A stretch of 64,000 nucleotides of DNA from NCBI RefSeq assembly GCF_003131205.1, contig NZ_QFFY01000002.1:705016-769015 (forward strand), given 5' to 3'. The notes under the pieces were generated by a model. It saw nothing but the letters and a program-made list of their open reading frames with translations. It was not told the origin of the DNA and ran no database searches. This DNA is from Occallatibacter savannae. Its GTDB lineage: Bacteria > Acidobacteriota > Terriglobia > Terriglobales > Acidobacteriaceae. Below are positions 16,580-24,791 of this stretch, piece by piece. Numbering within the stretch: position 1 is the stretch's first letter; each line of letters begins with the position of its first letter. The translations under genes were made by a program, and so were the position numbers.

Positions 16580-18046
16580 TTACTTGCCGAGATAAGCCCT
16601 GTACTGCAGCTCAATCACTCCCGCCGCACGCGCAAGCGCCAGCTTGGCCATGTTATAGCGGTAGAGGCTCTGCACATAGTTACTCTGCGCCGTCGCGAGA
16701 GATGCCTGCGCCGTGACCAGCGGAAGCGTGTCATCCACGCCTGCATTCACGCGATCCGTCTCGTCGCTCACTTCCTGTGTCGCCAGATCGACGTTCGATT
16801 TCGAAACGTCCACCAGCTTTTTGGCCGCTTCCACATCCAGCAGAGCCGACCGCACCTGCTGGTCGATCTTCGCGCGGAGGTCATCGAATTGCGCGTTGGC
16901 CGCCGCAAGCTGCGTAGCAGCAGCGTCTGCCTCGCCGCGTATACTCGCCTCGCGGAAGATCGGAATGTTCAGCGTCCCCACGGCCGAGAAAACTCCATGG
17001 CTCGGGCTGCCGTTCACTCGGTCAACGCCGTAATACCCATTGAACTTCAGGCTGGGCAGGCGTTGTGCGCGATACGCTGCATGAGCCGCGCGAAGCTCAA
17101 TGATCTGGTTCTGCAGATTCTGGTAGTCTTGCCGGCTCTTGTACGCAACAGCCCTGACTTCCGCGGGCGTCTGGTCCGCCACGTCGCTGTACGGAGCCGG
17201 ATCCGTAAGGACGATCTTCTGCCCCGGATCGATCCCGATCTCGCGCTTCAGTAGAATCAAATCCTTCTGAAGCGTGTTCTGCGCCGCGATCAGCGCCTGC
17301 TGCTGGGATTGCAGCTGGACCTTGGGCCGCAGCTCGTCGAGGTTGGCCGCAGTGCCCGCTTCGTGCTGGGCATGAGCATGCTCCAATTGCACCTGATCCG
17401 CCTTGACCAGAGCGGTCGCGTTGTCCACCTCGCTCGCATCGGCAATGCACCGCAGATAGGCCGTGGCCACCTGCTGCACCACCTCGCCGCGCGCCGACAT
17501 CTTCGCAAAATAGGCCGAACGCGCCGCCGCCCCCGCCGCCTTCCATCCCGCAATCACCACTCCGGAAAACAGCGTCTGGCTCAACGACAACTGCCCCTGC
17601 GTCAGGTCGTCTTTTGTGATGAGCGAAATCCCCGTCGGCGGTCCGCCCGGAAAGATGGCCCCAAACTTCTTCAGGGTGCTTGGACCGAACCCCTGCGCCG
17701 CCAGGTTGTGCTCAAAGTAACCAGTTCCGCCGCTCAGGTTGATCGTCGGCAGAAACTGCTGCAGCGCAATATTCTTCTCGCCCTGGAAGAGCTTCTCTCC
17801 GCTCTCCGCTTCCTTGAGGCCCAGGTTGTTTTCGAATCCCCGCCGAATCGCGTCGTCCAGCGATAATTTCAGCGGTTCATCGCTGATCGCCTGAGCGGTG
17901 ACGCTGCCGTAGAAGGGATTTGCCGCCGAAGTAGGATTCTGCCCCGAACCGGGATTCTGCCCATAAATGCTCGCCGCTCCGGCCAGGCAGACTAGCCCCA
18001 GGGCCGCGCAGCGGGCAAATTGTGCAGCTTCTTTCACATCCATCAT
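16580..18046 (-). CDS. TolC-family outer-membrane efflux protein
   Basis: 488 residues with an N-terminal signal (LGLVCLAGAASIYGQ). Two repeats of the OEP type follow, beginning at about residue 60 (LKLSLDDAIRRGFENNLGLK), rich in long Ala/Gln/Leu helices expected of the periplasmic tunnel, with short barrel strands such as INLSGGTGYFEHNL and LKFNGYYGVDR. Such trimers span the outer membrane and partner with inner-membrane pumps or type I secretion systems. No RND pump or membrane-fusion protein lies next to it; the MATE gene 133 bases upstream on the same strand is not a known TolC partner. The start could be ATG 18046 or the adjacent ATG 18043. Confidence 0.87.
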   Translation of the reverse strand: MMDVKEAAQFARCAALGLVCLAGAASIYGQNPGSGQNPTSAANPFYGSVTAQAISDEPLKLSLDDAIRRGFENNLGLKEAESGEKLFQGEKNIALQQFLPTINLSGGTGYFEHNLAAQGFGPSTLKKFGAIFPGGPPTGISLITKDDLTQGQLSLSQTLFSGVVIAGWKAAGAAARSAYFAKMSARGEVVQQVATAYLRCIADASEVDNATALVKADQVQLEHAHAQHEAGTAANLDELRPKVQLQSQQQALIAAQNTLQKDLILLKREIGIDPGQKIVLTDPAPYSDVADQTPAEVRAVAYKSRQDYQNLQNQIIELRAAHAAYRAQRLPSLKFNGYYGVDRVNGSPSHGVFSAVGTLNIPIFREASIRGEADAAATQLAAANAQFDDLRAKIDQQVRSALLDVEAAKKLVDVSKSNVDLATQEVSDETDRVNAGVDDTLPLVTAQASLATAQSNYVQSLYRYNMAKLALARAAGVIELQYRAYLGK

Positions 18047-18179
18047 TCTCTCAGATGTTTAAGGGCAGCGAAGGATTCCCAAATGCGGCCGGAAAATACC
18101 GGAATCCAATGCGATCTTGGGAGAATTTGCACCAGATTCCGGTCAGTTTTTCGTGTCCTTCAGTGTCCAGGCCTCCGCG

Positions 18180-19610
18180 TCAGATCCTCTGGCGCGCCCA
18201 CCTGCCCCGCCGGAACAGCACGATGCCCGCCGCCGCCACACTGCACTGCGCCACCACAATCGCCAGAAACACCCCTTCGCTATGCAGGTGACCAGTGACT
18301 GCCAGCAGCCAGGCCACCGGCAGCTCCAGCACCCAGAAGCCGAAGAAGTTCACGATCGTCGGCGTCATCGTGTCGCCCGCCCCGTTGAAAGCCTGCAGCA
18401 TCACCATCCCGTAGGCATAGCCCACGTTCCCGCAGCTGAAGATGCGCAGAGCCGTTGCCGCAAGCGGCACCACCGCCGGGTCGTTCACGAATAGCCGAAC
18501 CGCCGGCGTGGCAAACACGATGAAGAACACGCCGATAGTCCCCAGGAACATCATGTTGTAGAAGCCCGTCTGCCACACAGCCTTTGCTGCGCGCTCGGGC
18601 TTCTTCGCGCCCAGGCTCTGCCCCACCAGCGTCGCCGCCGCGTTGCTCAGCCCCCATGAAGGCAGGATGAAGAAGATCACGATTCGTATCGCCACCGTGT
18701 ATCCCGCCACCGCGGCCGCTCCGAAGAGCGAGATGATCCGCACCAGCGCAATCCAGCTCGTGTTCGCAATCGCAAACTGCATCATGCCCGTCAGCGATAC
18801 GCGCAGCAGCCGCAACATCACGCCAAAGTGAACGCGCAGATGCCGCGCCACCACGTGAATGCGCTCCGTGCCCTTCAGCAACCGGTAGAACTGGTACAGC
18901 ACTCCAATCGACCGCCCGGTCAGCGTCGCTAGTGCAGCCCCCGTCACGCCCATGCGCGGGAAAGGCCCAATCCCGAAAATCAGGCACGGGTCGAGCACCA
19001 GGTTGATGATGTTCGACACCCACAGCAGCCGCATCGCAATCGCCGCGTCACCTGCGCCGCGGAAGATTGCGTTGTTCAGGAACAGCATAATGATCGCGCC
19101 GCATCCGCCCAGCGCCACCCGCGCATAGCCCGACCCAGTGGCCACGATCTCCGGCGACGCGCCCATTGCACCCAGCAATTGCGGAGCGAAGATTCCCGCG
19201 GGTATCCCGATCACCAGCGAGATTGCCAGTCCCACCATGATCGCCTGCACGCCCGCAATCGCCGCGTCTTCCGGATCCTTCTCGCCAATGCGCCGCGCCA
19301 CCATCGCCGTCGTCGACATCGCCACGCCCAGCCCGATCGCAAACACCAGCGCCAGCATCGACTCCGTGATGCCCACCGTCGCCACTGCGTTCGCGCCCAG
19401 CCGACCCACCCAGAACACGTCCGTTACGGCAAAAAGCGATTCCAGCACCATCTCCAGAACCATCGGGATGGCCAGCAGCAGGATGGCGCGATTCAAATTT
19501 CCAGTTGTGAAGTCGCGGTGCGAGCCCTTCAACGCCTCGCGCACCGATGACCAGAAGCCCTGCTCGCCCTCTCTCGGCGGCGGCGGTATCAACCACTCAA
19601 GTACAGACAT
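18180..19610 (-). CDS. MATE-family multidrug efflux transporter
   Basis: 476 residues from ATG 19610, chosen because GGAG stands 7 bases upstream; a GTG at 19622 would add four residues. Twelve membrane helices in two six-helix halves are readable, the first half opening with AILLLAIPMVLEMVLESLFAVTDVFWVGRLG and the second with the parallel ISLFGAAAVAGYTVAIRIV. The N-terminal MVLE and FAVTDVFWVGRLG patterns are typical of the family. MATE proteins export cationic drugs or metabolites against a sodium or proton gradient across the inner membrane; the substrate cannot be told. Confidence 0.9.
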   Translation of the reverse strand: MSVLEWLIPPPPREGEQGFWSSVREALKGSHRDFTTGNLNRAILLLAIPMVLEMVLESLFAVTDVFWVGRLGANAVATVGITESMLALVFAIGLGVAMSTTAMVARRIGEKDPEDAAIAGVQAIMVGLAISLVIGIPAGIFAPQLLGAMGASPEIVATGSGYARVALGGCGAIIMLFLNNAIFRGAGDAAIAMRLLWVSNIINLVLDPCLIFGIGPFPRMGVTGAALATLTGRSIGVLYQFYRLLKGTERIHVVARHLRVHFGVMLRLLRVSLTGMMQFAIANTSWIALVRIISLFGAAAVAGYTVAIRIVIFFILPSWGLSNAAATLVGQSLGAKKPERAAKAVWQTGFYNMMFLGTIGVFFIVFATPAVRLFVNDPAVVPLAATALRIFSCGNVGYAYGMVMLQAFNGAGDTMTPTIVNFFGFWVLELPVAWLLAVTGHLHSEGVFLAIVVAQCSVAAAGIVLFRRGRWARQRI

Positions 19611-19661
19611 ACGGATCTCCACGTTGCGTGCTGAAGAACTGTCCAGGTGCGGCTTTGAAAG

Positions 19662-19715
19662 GGCACGACTTCAGTCGAGCCGCTATCCCGGTCCGTTCAA
19701 TCAGGGCTTTAGCCC
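19662..19715. repeat. REP-like palindromic element
   Basis: Two small inverted repeats follow each other: GGCACGACT-TC-AGTCGAGCC (19662-19681, one mismatch) and GGGCTTTAGCCC (19704-19715). Paired short hairpins of this kind are typical of dispersed intergenic REP-like repeats, and I have the impression that similar text recurs in acidobacterial intergenic regions. It lies within the 451-base gap between the MATE and EF-G-like genes. No second copy was noticed in this window. Confidence 0.45.
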
Positions 19716-19941
19716 ACGCGGGCCGAGCGCTGCGAGACAATCCCAAGCGTGAGCGAAGGGGTTTAATCGCATAAGTTCTGCTTTGCAGAATCACCCCAGG
19801 TCTGGATCTGACCTCGGGATCAAAAAGAAGGGAAAAACCCGAGGCAATGTTCAGCGATTAGGTCGAATTCGGACGATGACAGGCTGAAACACTGTTTCCT
19901 CCATAGGCCGGCGGGACCGGCGGGTGTCCAGACTATATCCC

Positions 19942-19960
19942 GGAATCGACTCTCGATTCC
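19942..19960. repeat. Perfect 8-3-8 inverted repeat
   Basis: GGAATCGA at 19942-19949 and TCGATTCC at 19953-19960 pair perfectly around CTC. It lies downstream of the EF-G-like gene's terminator and about 330 bases upstream of the MATE gene, both on the minus strand. It could be an operator or a small hairpin. A nearby direct repeat CCGGCGGGA/CCGGCGGG precedes it. The rest of 19611-20061 shows no gene. Confidence 0.4.
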
Positions 19961-19996
19961 AGCGAAAAGTGACAAGCACCGCCTAATGACAACAGA

Positions 19997-20022
19997 AGCC
20001 CGACGCAAGATCGCGCCGGGCT
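19997..20022 (-). terminator. Probable terminator of the EF-G-like gene
   Basis: On the minus strand AGCCCGGCGC pairs with GCGTCGGGCT (10 bases, one G-U wobble) around a 6-base loop, followed by a weak T-rich tail (TCTGTTGT). It lies 39 bases after the stop codon of the EF-G-like gene. The T tract is poorer than in the terminator at 5468. Confidence 0.5.
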
Positions 20023-20061
20023 CTGCATCTGTCAGCTACGAACTAAGAACTACGAACTGAC

Positions 20062-22212
20062 TTACTCCTCTTCCTCCTCAACCGGCCGCTTGGCGTTGGC
20101 TAGGATCTTTTCGGCTACGAGTTGTGGAACCACATCGTAGTGATCCATCTCCATCCGGTAGCTGCCCTTGCCCTGGGTCATTGAGGTGAGCTGAGTTCCG
20201 TAGGTGAGCATCTCGGCCATCGGTACCTCGGCGTTGATGATCGTCGTGCGTCCGCGTGTCTCCATGCCCTGCACCCGGCCGCGGCGTCCGTTCAGATCGC
20301 CCATCAACGCTCCGGCAAATTCGTCCGGCGCTTCAACAGCGATCTTCATGATCGGCTCAAGCAGGCACGGTTTTGCCGACTCCATCGCCTTGCGGAAGGC
20401 GAGGCGGCCGGCTTTCTTGAAGGAGAGTTCGTTTGAATCGACATCGTGATAGCTGCCATCGTAGACGACGACTTTGAAATCGACGACCGGATAGCCCGCG
20501 AGATATCCGCGAGCCGCAGTCTCCACGATTCCTTTCTCGATGGCCGGAATGAAGTTGCGCGGAATCGCACCCCCGAACACTTCACTGGCGAATTCGAAAC
20601 CACCGCCCCTAGGCATTGGCTCCATGCGAATTTTGCAATCGCCGAACTGTCCGTGACCGCCGGATTGTTTTTTGTGCCGGCCCTGTGCGTCGGCCTTCCC
20701 GCGAATGGTCTCGCGATAAGGAACCTTCGGAGCCTTCAACGTGACCTCAGCGTGATAGCGCTTTTTCAACCGCGAAACGATCGTCTCGATGTGCGGCTGT
20801 CCTGCGCCGGCGATCAGGAATTCGTTTGTTTGCGGATCACGATAAAAGCGGATCAGCAGATCCTCTTCCATCAGCTTGTGAATCGCGGGCGCGAGCTTGT
20901 CTTCGTCGCCGCGCGTCTTGGGCTCGATCGCGTAGGTCATTGCCGGTTCGGGCATGGCCGCAAGCTCAACCTGAATATCGGCTCCTTTGACGCCAAGCGT
21001 GTCGCCGGTCAGCGTGTCTTTGAGCTTGGCAACTGCGCCCAGATCGCCCGCATGAAGTTCTGCGACTTCGACAGCTTTACGTCCCTGCATCACGCTCAGG
21101 TGCGAGAAGCGCTCCTGGCTCCGGCGTGTATAGTTCTCGAGTGTCGCGTCGTTTTTCACGCATCCGCTGACGACCTTGAAGAAGGTGATGCGGCCCGCGA
21201 ATGGATCGCTCATTGTCTTAAAAACAACGACCGCGACCGGCTCCGAATCGTCGACCTTGCGGAAGGATGTGCCGCCTGAGGCCGAATCAGCCGCGCTTCC
21301 GTTTGCTGCAACAGCCTGCATCGCTGCGGATTTCACCGGGAGCGGCGGGCGCTCGGTCGGCGCAGGCGCATACACCTTGATGAAGTCGAGCAGATGATCG
21401 GTAGCAACGTTCGTTCCGCCGCTGGCAAACAGCACGGGGAAGATCCTGTCTTCGCGGATCGCTTCGTGCAGCGCGGTGATCAGATGCTGCTCGGGAATTG
21501 TCCCCTCGGCAAAGAACTCCTCCATCAACTCGTCCTTGCCTTCCGCAACCAACTCAACCAGCGCCTCATGCGCCTCTTTAGCCTGTTGCGCAATGCTGGC
21601 CGGTATCTCACCCGTGATCTTCCCGTGCCCATCGCCGTTCGGCGAGTAATGGAACGCTTCCATTGTCACCAGGTCAACGACTCCATGAAATCCGCCAGCA
21701 TCGGAGATCGGCAACTGCACCGGAACGCAGGTCCTTCCCCAGCGTTCGTGCAGATCTTCAATCAGCGCGCTCAGGCCGTTTCCGCCGCCCGCCTTCGGGT
21801 GGTCCATCTGGTTGATGACCACAAAGCGCGGAATATTCGCCTCTTCGGCACATTTCCAGACTCGTTCCGTCACCGGCTCGACGCCATTCTGTGCGTTCAC
21901 CACCACGCAGGCCGCTTCGACCGGCAGCAACGCTGCTTTCGCTTCGTGGGTGAACATATGAAAGCCGGGAGTATCAACAAAATTGATCTTCACGCCCTGC
22001 CACTCGGCAAACGCCACCGCATTCGACATGGTTGTGCCGCGGGCAACTTCCTCTTCGTCATACGCGGTCACGGCTGAGCCGTCGTTCACGCGCCCTTGTG
22101 TCGGTGTCATCTTCGCGGCATGCAGCAGTCCGGCAATCAACGAAGTCTTGCCGCTCTGCGCATGCCCCACTACAGCTACGTTGCGGATCTCACTTCCCTG
22201 GTACGTTTTCAT
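20062..22212 (-). CDS. Elongation factor G-like GTPase (EF-G2 / FusA2 type)
   Basis: 716 residues, with the full EF-G domain order: GTPase (1-280), domain II (about 320-410), III, IV (GGHGQFGDCKIRMEP) and V (EVPMAEMLTYGTQLTSMTQG). The G motifs differ from true EF-G: G1 is GHAQSGKT (16-23) instead of GHIDHGKT, G3 is DTPGF (80-84) where translational GTPases have the catalytic His (DTPGH), and G4 is NQMD (134-137) instead of NKMD. As I recall, paralogous EF-G-like proteins of mycobacteria and Thermus also have an aromatic residue at the His position. It is therefore probably an accessory ribosome-binding GTPase, not the main translocase. The ending is poly-Glu. It is not next to str-operon ribosomal genes, which also argues for a paralogue. 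Confidence 0.88.
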   Translation of the reverse strand: MKTYQGSEIRNVAVVGHAQSGKTSLIAGLLHAAKMTPTQGRVNDGSAVTAYDEEEVARGTTMSNAVAFAEWQGVKINFVDTPGFHMFTHEAKAALLPVEAACVVVNAQNGVEPVTERVWKCAEEANIPRFVVINQMDHPKAGGGNGLSALIEDLHERWGRTCVPVQLPISDAGGFHGVVDLVTMEAFHYSPNGDGHGKITGEIPASIAQQAKEAHEALVELVAEGKDELMEEFFAEGTIPEQHLITALHEAIREDRIFPVLFASGGTNVATDHLLDFIKVYAPAPTERPPLPVKSAAMQAVAANGSAADSASGGTSFRKVDDSEPVAVVVFKTMSDPFAGRITFFKVVSGCVKNDATLENYTRRSQERFSHLSVMQGRKAVEVAELHAGDLGAVAKLKDTLTGDTLGVKGADIQVELAAMPEPAMTYAIEPKTRGDEDKLAPAIHKLMEEDLLIRFYRDPQTNEFLIAGAGQPHIETIVSRLKKRYHAEVTLKAPKVPYRETIRGKADAQGRHKKQSGGHGQFGDCKIRMEPMPRGGGFEFASEVFGGAIPRNFIPAIEKGIVETAARGYLAGYPVVDFKVVVYDGSYHDVDSNELSFKKAGRLAFRKAMESAKPCLLEPIMKIAVEAPDEFAGALMGDLNGRRGRVQGMETRGRTTIINAEVPMAEMLTYGTQLTSMTQGKGSYRMEMDHYDVVPQLVAEKILANAKRPVEEEEE

Positions 22213-22594
22213 GGCATTACCTCACTTTTGTTTGGGTCTTTAAGGGCGAAGACCTTCGGCCCGAAGTTGGACTCCGAGATCGGCTGCGCCCATTGAAAGT
22301 GTTTGGGAGTGCGACACAGGGACGTCATCAGGGCGTCCCGAAGGACGTCAACGCGTCCGGATTTCTGGGCTCGAGGGCCCAGTCTGCCGTCTTCCTCGTC
22401 CATGCGGAGAGTCTCCGGCAGGCGCGCGGCGGATTCCGGGAATTATCGGGAAGCCGCCGGGCGTCTAGCTTTGAGAAGCGGATGCTATCACAGCAGGAGT
22501 ATGAACGTCCTGTGACTTGAATTACACGTTCTAGCTCTTAGCCTAAGCTCGCGGACTGGTAACTTCGGGAGGAATCCGGCTCTGAAGCGATTCC
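22213..22594 (-). other. Gene-free leader upstream of the EF-G-like gene
   Basis: 382 bases between two minus-strand genes. No convincing coding region is seen. Several short inverted repeats occur, such as CTTCGG-C-CCGAAG near 22253-22265, GGGACG...CGTCCC near 22319-22339 and TGGGC...GCCCA near 22367-22382, which could fold the long leader of the EF-G-like transcript. No known riboswitch was recognised. Confidence 0.35.
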
Positions 22595-24667
22595 CTACCA
22601 GTGCAGAACCGGCAGAAGGCTCGAGAAATCGTCGGTCCAGGGGCGCAGCCCCGGAAGCGTTTCCGGGTCGAACGCATGAGACACGAGCTCCGGCTGCTGG
22701 AAGAACGCTGCGTTATCCGTCACCAGCATCCATGTTGACGTGTATTCCCCCCGGGGTTCGTTGGCGAGGCTATAAACGTGTCTCGCCTGCATGCCCGCCG
22801 AGGCAGCCAGCAACGCGATGGGGGGCTCGAGATCGACGTGCCGGTTGGAAATGTGGAACGCAATGATTCCGCCCGGTGCGAGATGACGCCTGTAGAGTGC
22901 AAGCGCTTCTGTCGTGAGCAGATGTAGCGGAATTGCGTCCCCCGAGAACGCATCCACCACAAGCACATCAAACCGCTGCGGCGGCTCCGTTGTTAGCGAA
23001 GTCCGCGCATCGCCCGTGATCACCGACACCTGAGCGCCGGAATCCCGAATATAGGTAAAGACGTTTCGCGCAATCGGCTCGACGGCAGGGTTGATTTCGT
23101 AGAACTGAATGCGATCTCCTGGCCGTCCGTATGCAGCCACGGTTCCGGCGCCGAGTCCGATCACGCCGACCTTTCTGGGCCGATCGCCGCAACAGAACCG
23201 AAGTGCAAAACCGACTCCTGAATTCTCCGCGTAATACGTCGTCGGTGTATGCCGCTGCGCATCAGTGCCGAAGATCTCGGTCCCGTGTTCGACATTTCCG
23301 TTGGTCAGGGTGCGAAGAATAGCTCCCGGATAACCGAAGTTCTGCTTCACGCGGAGTGCGCCGTAGAAGTTGCGTACCGCCACCTGGGTGTTGCGCGCAT
23401 TTACCGTCGCGATCCAGAAGACCTGCACCGTCATGATGATCGTGCCGACACCCCAGAGAAGCCTCGAATTCCAGCCGTCCTGCCATGTGACGAGAAACGC
23501 GAGGAAGGCTGTGAAGCAGCAGGTGATCACCAGATCCATATTGAACCGAAACAGCAATGGGAACGCGATGCCGATCAGGAATGATCCCAGCGCGCCTCCC
23601 GCTGCAAACAGCAGATAGAACTCAGTCGTCTCTGAACTTCGCCGCGGCCGGAGCCGATAGGCCTCGCTGTGGCAGAAGAGGCAGGAAGCGAACGTCTCCA
23701 TCAGAAAGAAACCAATGCTGATACGCAGCGGCCACTCCGCGTCTTGTTTGGTGAAGGCATAACCAAGACTTGCCAGCATCAGGATTAGGAAGCGGGCCAC
23801 GACGCTCCGCGGAAGCGCCCGCGGAAACTCGAATGTCAGGATGATTGTCAGGAGGTATACGCCTAAAGGCAGCACCCACAGCAGAGGTATAGCCGCGACG
23901 TTCGCCGTCAGGTAGCTGGTCACGGCGCTCAACTGCATCGCTGCACCCATGGGTAGAAGTACCCAAAGAGCCTTCTGCGCAAGCGGCGCCGGAGCTGCGT
24001 CCTCGACATTCGTATCGTCTGCTTGTGCCGAGCTAACATCTGCCGACCGCGCTCGCCCCGCGATGATGCTCACCAGTGCGGCGAAGACCGCGAAGCCGCA
24101 GCACCAGGCGATGCGCTGTGCACGCAACGTCAGATGAGGTTCTATGAGGGCCGGATAGGCTGCGAGTGCGAGCAGTGAGGCAAGATTGGAGAGCGCAAAC
24201 AACCTGTAGGGAATTGCCGACCCGTGGAGGCGCGGCCACCACACCTGCATCAGCGGACTGGTTGTGCCGAGCGCGAGAAAAGGAAGCCCGATTGTGCTCG
24301 CAAGAACCCCGAACACAGCCAGGATCGGGTGATTCGATACGCCGCCGGTCACTGCACTTCGCGTGCACCAGGCAACCGCCGTCGCCAGTCCTGCTAGCAG
24401 CAGCCCGGAGTACATCTTCCAGCGCGGTCGCCGCGCCGTCCAGTGCGCGTACAGGTAGGCGCAGAGGAGCGCTGTCTGGAAGAAGACGAGGCAGGTGATC
24501 CAGACGGCCGCCGACCCGCCCAGCACGGGAACGAGCTGCTTCGCGGCAATCGGCTCCACCATAAACAGCAAGAACGCGCCGAGAAAAACCGCTGTCGCGA
24601 ACAGCCAGCGCGACCCGGTCATGCGAACCTCTGAGGCGACTTGATCATCATTCTCATTTTCAATCAT
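22595..24667 (-). CDS. Membrane-anchored spermidine synthase-like protein
   Basis: 690 residues. The N-terminal 420 residues contain about 12-14 membrane helices (FATAVFLGAFLLFMVEPIAA, then helices to about residue 410), and the C-terminal 200 residues are a spermidine-synthase-like methyltransferase fold: VGVIGLGAGTVAAYG is the nucleotide-binding loop, YEINPAVEPIAR the acidic strand-2 end, and DVLVVDAFSGDAIPLHLLT the catalytic-site region. Family members combine a transporter-like membrane part with a SpeE-like domain; their products are mostly not known. The usual catalytic Asp-rich pocket for polyamines (GGGDG) is replaced by GLGAG, so spermidine synthesis is doubtful. It is divergent from the MFS gene at 24792. 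Confidence 0.82.
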   Translation of the reverse strand: MIENENDDQVASEVRMTGSRWLFATAVFLGAFLLFMVEPIAAKQLVPVLGGSAAVWITCLVFFQTALLCAYLYAHWTARRPRWKMYSGLLLAGLATAVAWCTRSAVTGGVSNHPILAVFGVLASTIGLPFLALGTTSPLMQVWWPRLHGSAIPYRLFALSNLASLLALAAYPALIEPHLTLRAQRIAWCCGFAVFAALVSIIAGRARSADVSSAQADDTNVEDAAPAPLAQKALWVLLPMGAAMQLSAVTSYLTANVAAIPLLWVLPLGVYLLTIILTFEFPRALPRSVVARFLILMLASLGYAFTKQDAEWPLRISIGFFLMETFASCLFCHSEAYRLRPRRSSETTEFYLLFAAGGALGSFLIGIAFPLLFRFNMDLVITCCFTAFLAFLVTWQDGWNSRLLWGVGTIIMTVQVFWIATVNARNTQVAVRNFYGALRVKQNFGYPGAILRTLTNGNVEHGTEIFGTDAQRHTPTTYYAENSGVGFALRFCCGDRPRKVGVIGLGAGTVAAYGRPGDRIQFYEINPAVEPIARNVFTYIRDSGAQVSVITGDARTSLTTEPPQRFDVLVVDAFSGDAIPLHLLTTEALALYRRHLAPGGIIAFHISNRHVDLEPPIALLAASAGMQARHVYSLANEPRGEYTSTWMLVTDNAAFFQQPELVSHAFDPETLPGLRPWTDDFSSLLPVLHW

Positions 24668-24791
24668 CGCCTCAACCCGATGATCCGCATAACGAGTTTG
24701 CTTGCTTAGCTTGAGTGCGATTGTGTTAGATTGCCATACACCCCTGCCGCATTTCCCTTCCGGCCTCGTCTACTGTCAGGAGGAAATCTGA

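Noticed and set aside
22303-22520. Short open frames upstream of the EF-G-like gene
   Set aside because: Arg-rich with no start signal; the region is better explained as a leader with small hairpins.
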